A stretch of DNA of 64,000 nucleotides from Amycolatopsis sp. CA-230715 (lineage in GTDB: Bacteria > Actinomycetota > Actinomycetes > Mycobacteriales > Pseudonocardiaceae). Made by a program: the position numbers and the translations under genes. The stretch covers positions 8,741,501-8,805,500 of the forward strand of contig NZ_CP059997.1 in NCBI RefSeq assembly GCF_018736145.1. The letters run 5' to 3'. This document shows positions 61,017 through 64,000 of this stretch, one piece after another. Below the pieces are notes generated by a model. The model saw nothing but the letters and a program-made list of their open reading frames with translations, searched no databases and was not told the origin of the DNA. Every line of letters starts with the position of its first letter. Position 1 is the stretch's first letter.

Positions 61017-61580
61017 GTGTCGATCGTGCTGGAGTCCGAACGGTTGGTGTTGCGGCAGTTCACCGAAGCCGACGTGGACAACCTCGTGCGCCTGGACAGC
61101 GATCCGGCGGTCATGCGCTACCTGACCGGTGGCGAGGCGACGCCGCGCGCGAAGATCGAACAGGTCGTGCTGCCGCGCCTGTTCGAGGAGTACTCGACGG
61201 GCCCGCGCGGTAGGTGGGCGGCTGAAGCGCGCGATACCGGAGAATTCCTTGGTTGGCTGTCGCTCGCGCCGGTCGCCGATCCGGGGGAGGCGGGGCTCGG
61301 GTACCGGTTCCGGTCGGCGCACTGGGGGCGTGGTTTCGCCACCGAGGGTTCGCGCGCGTTGCTGCGCATGGCGTTCACCGAACTGGGTTTGCGGCGGGTG
61401 TTCGCGGACACGATGGCGGTGAACACCGCGTCGAGGCGGGTCATGGAGCGGGTGGGGATGACCTACGTGCGCACTTACCACCTGGAGTGGGACGACCCGA
61501 TCGACGGTACCGAACACGGTGAGGTCGAGTACGAAATCGTCCGCGACGACTGGCTGGCGCGGAATCGGAGCGGTCCGTAG
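61017..61580 (+). CDS. RimJ/RimL-type GNAT N-acetyltransferase
   Basis: A 187-residue GNAT of the acetyltransf_3 type: LESERLVLRQFTEADVDNL at the start, YRFRSAHWGRGFATEGSRALLRMAF as CoA loop, and NTASRRVMERVGMTYVRTYHLEWDDPIDGTEHGEVEYEI at the end. Promoter TCGACA-N18-TAGGTT ends six bases before GTG 61017, giving a leaderless message. Probable acetylation of a small molecule or protein N-terminus. Confidence 0.88.
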   Translation: MSIVLESERLVLRQFTEADVDNLVRLDSDPAVMRYLTGGEATPRAKIEQVVLPRLFEEYSTGPRGRWAAEARDTGEFLGWLSLAPVADPGEAGLGYRFRSAHWGRGFATEGSRALLRMAFTELGLRRVFADTMAVNTASRRVMERVGMTYVRTYHLEWDDPIDGTEHGEVEYEIVRDDWLARNRSGP

Positions 61581-61581
61581 G

Positions 61582-61613
61582 CCCGCGGGTGCCCCGGTCG
61601 AGGCACCCGCGGG
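61582..61613. terminator. bidirectional terminator
   Basis: CCCGCGGGTGCC and its exact complement GGCACCCGCGGG flank an 8-base loop between the GNAT gene and the convergent lectin gene. Confidence 0.8.
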
Positions 61614-61625
61614 TGGATCCGGTCG

Positions 61626-62180
61626 TCAGTGGTGGCTGTACCACCGCTGGTTGCTGTCACCGTTGCAGGCGTGCGTGACGACGTAGGTGCCGTTGCCGGT
61701 GCCGCGGCCCCGTACGTCGAGGCAGCCGCTGCGCTGGTTGATCGGGTTGAACGTCCAGTAGCCGCCGCTGTGCTTGACGCCCTTGAACTTGTGGCTGTTG
61801 CTGTCGTCGCAGTTGCCCGTGGTCAGCTGCGCGTCGTTTCCGGCGTACCACAAGCACTTTCCGTTGGCGCGGTTCTGGAAGGCGTAGACACCGCCGCCGT
61901 AGGAGTAGGTGCGCCACAGCTGGTTGGAGCCGTTGTTCGCGCGCCAGATGTCGACGCGGTTCGCCCGCTGCGCCAGGTCGAGCCGCGAGCCGGGGGCGTT
62001 GCCGGGTGACCACTCGTAGGTGCCGCCCCAGCCCGCCGCGGCGGTGGTCAGCTCGTCCTGCGGCACGGTTTCGGCCGCCGCGACCGACGCGCCAGCCAGG
62101 AGCACGGCGGCGCCGGCGCCGGCGGCGAGCACCGCCGCGCCGCGCAACAGTCCCCGTGCGCCGCTCTTTTTCTCACCCAT
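61626..62180 (-). CDS. secreted ricin-type beta-trefoil lectin-like protein
   Basis: A 184-residue protein with a signal peptide (GEKKSGARGLLRGAAVLAAG, cleavage near VAAAE) and a C-terminal ricin-B-like domain of about 130 residues: LWRTYSYGGGVYAFQNRANGKCLWY, INQRSGCLDVRGRGTGNGTYVV and NSNQRW-like NGDSNQRWYSHH, with the QxW motif at the end. Probably binds carbohydrate on the cell surface or in the medium. Stand-alone, no catalytic domain. Confidence 0.85.
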   Translation of the reverse strand: MGEKKSGARGLLRGAAVLAAGAGAAVLLAGASVAAAETVPQDELTTAAAGWGGTYEWSPGNAPGSRLDLAQRANRVDIWRANNGSNQLWRTYSYGGGVYAFQNRANGKCLWYAGNDAQLTTGNCDDSNSHKFKGVKHSGGYWTFNPINQRSGCLDVRGRGTGNGTYVVTHACNGDSNQRWYSHH

Positions 62181-62386
62181 GTTTTTCCCCGTTCTCGAAT
62201 GGAATCAGCGGCTTTTCGCCGTTGCGGGGAAAACGGTATTGAGTTGAGCGGGTGTTGGCGTCACACCTGCGCCGGAAGTCGCCGGTCAACCGGAGGTGGC
62301 GCCACGGGCCGCGGTCAACGCCGGGGGCAGTGGGCCTACCCCGCTGGTATGACGTGCGAGATGGCGTGTGCGGTTAGGCTCCGTTC

Positions 62387-63562
62387 GTGCACGGCCGGTC
62401 GCTTCACCAGGTTCTTCGCCATCGGCGGCGGTGGGTGGTCGACATCGCGGTGGCGGTGCTGACGTTCGCGATGATGTGCGCGGTCGGCAGCCTGTTCAAG
62501 CAGCCGCAGTGGCGGTGGTTCGACGGCTGGGCCTACGTGTTGACCGCGCTGATCTGCCTGCCGCTCGCCGTGCGCCGGGTGTGGCCGGTGCTGACGTTGA
62601 TCGTCACGTTGGCCGCGTACCTGGTTTTCGTGCTGCGCGGGCACGTTCCCGGATTGCACCTGTGGGGGCCGGTGCTGGCGCTCTACAGCGTGGCCGCGCT
62701 CAAACCGACGCTGGTGATCGCGCTTGGCGCCGCGGTGACGGCTCCGACGCTCTACGTCGGCAGCGTGGAGCTGGGCATCCCGTCGGTCGCGGCCGCGGCG
62801 CAGGTGCTGGTGGTGGTGCTGGTCGCCTGGGTGCTCGGGGATCAGGCCCGGCAGCTCGACGACCGGAACCGCCGGCTGGTCGACGCGACCGAGGAGCTGC
62901 GGCGGGAACACGAGCGCAACCTGGAGCACACGGTGACGCAGGAGCGGGTGCGCATCGCGCGCGAGCTGCACGACGTCATCGCGCACCACATGTCGGTGAT
63001 TTCCATGCAGGCAGGGCTTTCCGACTACGTGTTCGACACCGATCCGCCGACCGCGCGCGGCGCGGTCCGCACCATCGGCCGGGTCAGCAGGGAGGCGCTG
63101 GACGACATGCGGCGGCTGCTGGCCCTGCTGCGGGTGTCCGGGGACGGCGACGTGGCGGGCGAGCCTTGGCTCAGCCCGGCACCGGGGCTGGATCAGCTCC
63201 CCGATCTGCTCGCCAGGCTGCGCGCCGCCGGTCAGCCCGTCGAGCTGAGCGTTCGGGGTGCGGTGGGGGAGCTGCCTTCGGGTGTGCAGCTCGCGATCTA
63301 CCGGGTGATCCAGGAGGCGCTGACGAACGTGGTCAAGCACGCGGGATCGGCTGCTCCGGCGACGGTGGAGGTGTGCCGGGAGCAGGACAGAGTGACGGTG
63401 ACGGTGGCCGACGAGGGTTCTTCGGCGCCGTCTTCGGGAAGTGACGGCGGTTTCGGTCTCTTGGGCATGCGCGAGCGCGCGAAGCTCTATGGTGGGAGCT
63501 TGACCGCGAGGGCGCGGCCGGAAGGCGGTTTCGTGGTGGAACTCGTCATCCCGGTTTCCTGA
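62387..63562 (+). CDS. NarL-type sensor histidine kinase
   Basis: A 391-residue kinase. Residues 15-160 hold four to five membrane helices with no large extracellular loop. The HisKA_3 dimerisation domain contains RIARELHDVIAHHMSVISMQAG with the phosphorylated His in ELHD, and the ATPase domain shows IQEALTNVVKHAG (N box) and GGFGLLGMRERAKLYGG (G box). A TAGGCT box ends six bases before GTG 62387, so it is probably leaderless. The response regulator follows. Confidence 0.93.
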   Translation: MHGRSLHQVLRHRRRWVVDIAVAVLTFAMMCAVGSLFKQPQWRWFDGWAYVLTALICLPLAVRRVWPVLTLIVTLAAYLVFVLRGHVPGLHLWGPVLALYSVAALKPTLVIALGAAVTAPTLYVGSVELGIPSVAAAAQVLVVVLVAWVLGDQARQLDDRNRRLVDATEELRREHERNLEHTVTQERVRIARELHDVIAHHMSVISMQAGLSDYVFDTDPPTARGAVRTIGRVSREALDDMRRLLALLRVSGDGDVAGEPWLSPAPGLDQLPDLLARLRAAGQPVELSVRGAVGELPSGVQLAIYRVIQEALTNVVKHAGSAAPATVEVCREQDRVTVTVADEGSSAPSSGSDGGFGLLGMRERAKLYGGSLTARARPEGGFVVELVIPVS

Positions 63563-63602
63563 GCGCCCCGGCACGAGCAGCCTCGGGGGAGGGCGGGTTT
63601 CC

Positions 63603-64000
63603 ATGGTCTCCGTTCTGGTCGTCGACGATCAGCCGCTCGTGCGCGCGGGTTTGACGGCGCTGCTCACCGCGGCGCCGGGGCTCGAAGTGGTCGGGGAGGC
63701 GGGTGACGGCGCGCAGGCCGTCGAACGGGCTGCCGCGACTCGTCCCGACGTCATCCTGATGGACATCCGGATGCCCGGGGTCGACGGCATCAGTGCCACG
63801 CGCCGGATCCTGGCCGAGGCGGTCGGGGATCCGCCGGGAATCCTCGTGCTGACGACGTTCGATCTCGACGACTACGTGTACGAGGCGTTGCGGGCGGGTG
63901 CGTCGGGTTTTCTGCTGAAGGAGGCGGAACCGCCCAGCCTGCTGGCCGCGATCCACACCGTGGCGGCGGGGGACATGCTGTTCGCGCCCACGGTCACCCG
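63603..64000 (+). CDS. NarL-family response regulator (3' end outside window)
   Basis: The frame from ATG 63603 is open to the window end. It encodes a receiver domain: VLVVDDQPLVRAGL (acidic pocket), VILMDIRMPGVDG (phosphorylated Asp), VLVLTTFDLDDYVYEALRAGASGFLLKEA (Thr and Lys switch). GGGGGAGGG precedes the start, 40 bases after the kinase stop. The LuxR-type DNA-binding domain should lie beyond the window. Confidence 0.93.
   Translation, partial: MVSVLVVDDQPLVRAGLTALLTAAPGLEVVGEAGDGAQAVERAAATRPDVILMDIRMPGVDGISATRRILAEAVGDPPGILVLTTFDLDDYVYEALRAGASGFLLKEAEPPSLLAAIHTVAAGDMLFAPTVT

Noticed and set aside
1..64000. CRISPR arrays, insertion sequences, integrases and prophage genes.
   Set aside because: No regularly spaced repeats, transposase motifs, target duplications or phage structural genes were seen on either strand.

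Overview
The window is high-GC actinomycete DNA, probably from a Pseudonocardiales genus resembling Amycolatopsis. This placement is inferred. It rests on G/C-biased third positions, frequent GTG and TTG starts, many 4-base ATGA/GTGA overlaps, three luciferase-like flavin/F420 monooxygenases, a WhiJ-type XRE/DUF397 pair, a BTAD-type regulator, and actinobacterial sarcosine oxidase and betaine transport genes. I see no insertion sequence, prophage or CRISPR array. The window reads as ordinary chromosome with accessory metabolism.

Layout. 0-13 kb: end of an AraC regulator, a secreted GH43 glycosidase, small enzymes and membrane proteins, a decayed phosphotransferase, an F420-type oxidoreductase behind a KstR-like operator, a lipoprotein, a lysyl-PG synthase-like membrane protein, a glycine betaine ABC operon, a GPP34 protein and lspA. 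13-17 kb: a LysR regulator coupled to a serine penicillin-recognising protein without signal peptide (BlaA/BlaB-like), a membrane protein/LLM pair, and a poly-cysteine leader ORF followed by tRNA-Cys. 17-21 kb: a FAD monooxygenase plus MFS exporter under a divergent TetR with twin operators. 21-27 kb: a tightly overlapping four-gene operon holding LuxE-like, LuxC-PaaK fusion and PaaK-like proteins behind a GNAT protein, with no luciferase. 27-31 kb: TetR, P450, ferredoxin and ferredoxin reductase. 31-39 kb: FkbM methyltransferase, small proteins, a RibE-RibB fusion behind a candidate FMN riboswitch, a luciferase-like monooxygenase, a TipAL-type MerR, a short-chain dehydrogenase lacking the usual catalytic Tyr, and an atypical-codon gene with a frameshifted 5' end. 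39-43 kb: AfsR/SARP-like regulator and a P450. 43-50 kb: a GntR regulator and the soxBDAG-purU operon, then a P-loop kinase. 50-64 kb: a broken TIGR03086 gene, a drug ABC exporter with TetR, XRE/DUF397 genes, lipoproteins, an oxidoreductase with an XRE regulator, GNATs, a ricin-type lectin and a NarL-type two-component pair cut by the window end.

How parts connect. Glycine betaine uptake (8.9-11.9 kb) and sarcosine oxidation (44-50 kb) could be two ends of betaine catabolism; the demethylation steps between them are not in this window. The lux-type acyl reductase operon, the riboswitch-controlled RibE-RibB fusion and the luciferase-like monooxygenase resemble the parts list of marine lux-rib operons. 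They lie in separate transcription units, so the link is a hypothesis. Promoters are informative: several genes have a TANNNT -10 box six or seven bases before the start codon (leaderless), and two promoters have the 19-base spacer typical of MerR control.
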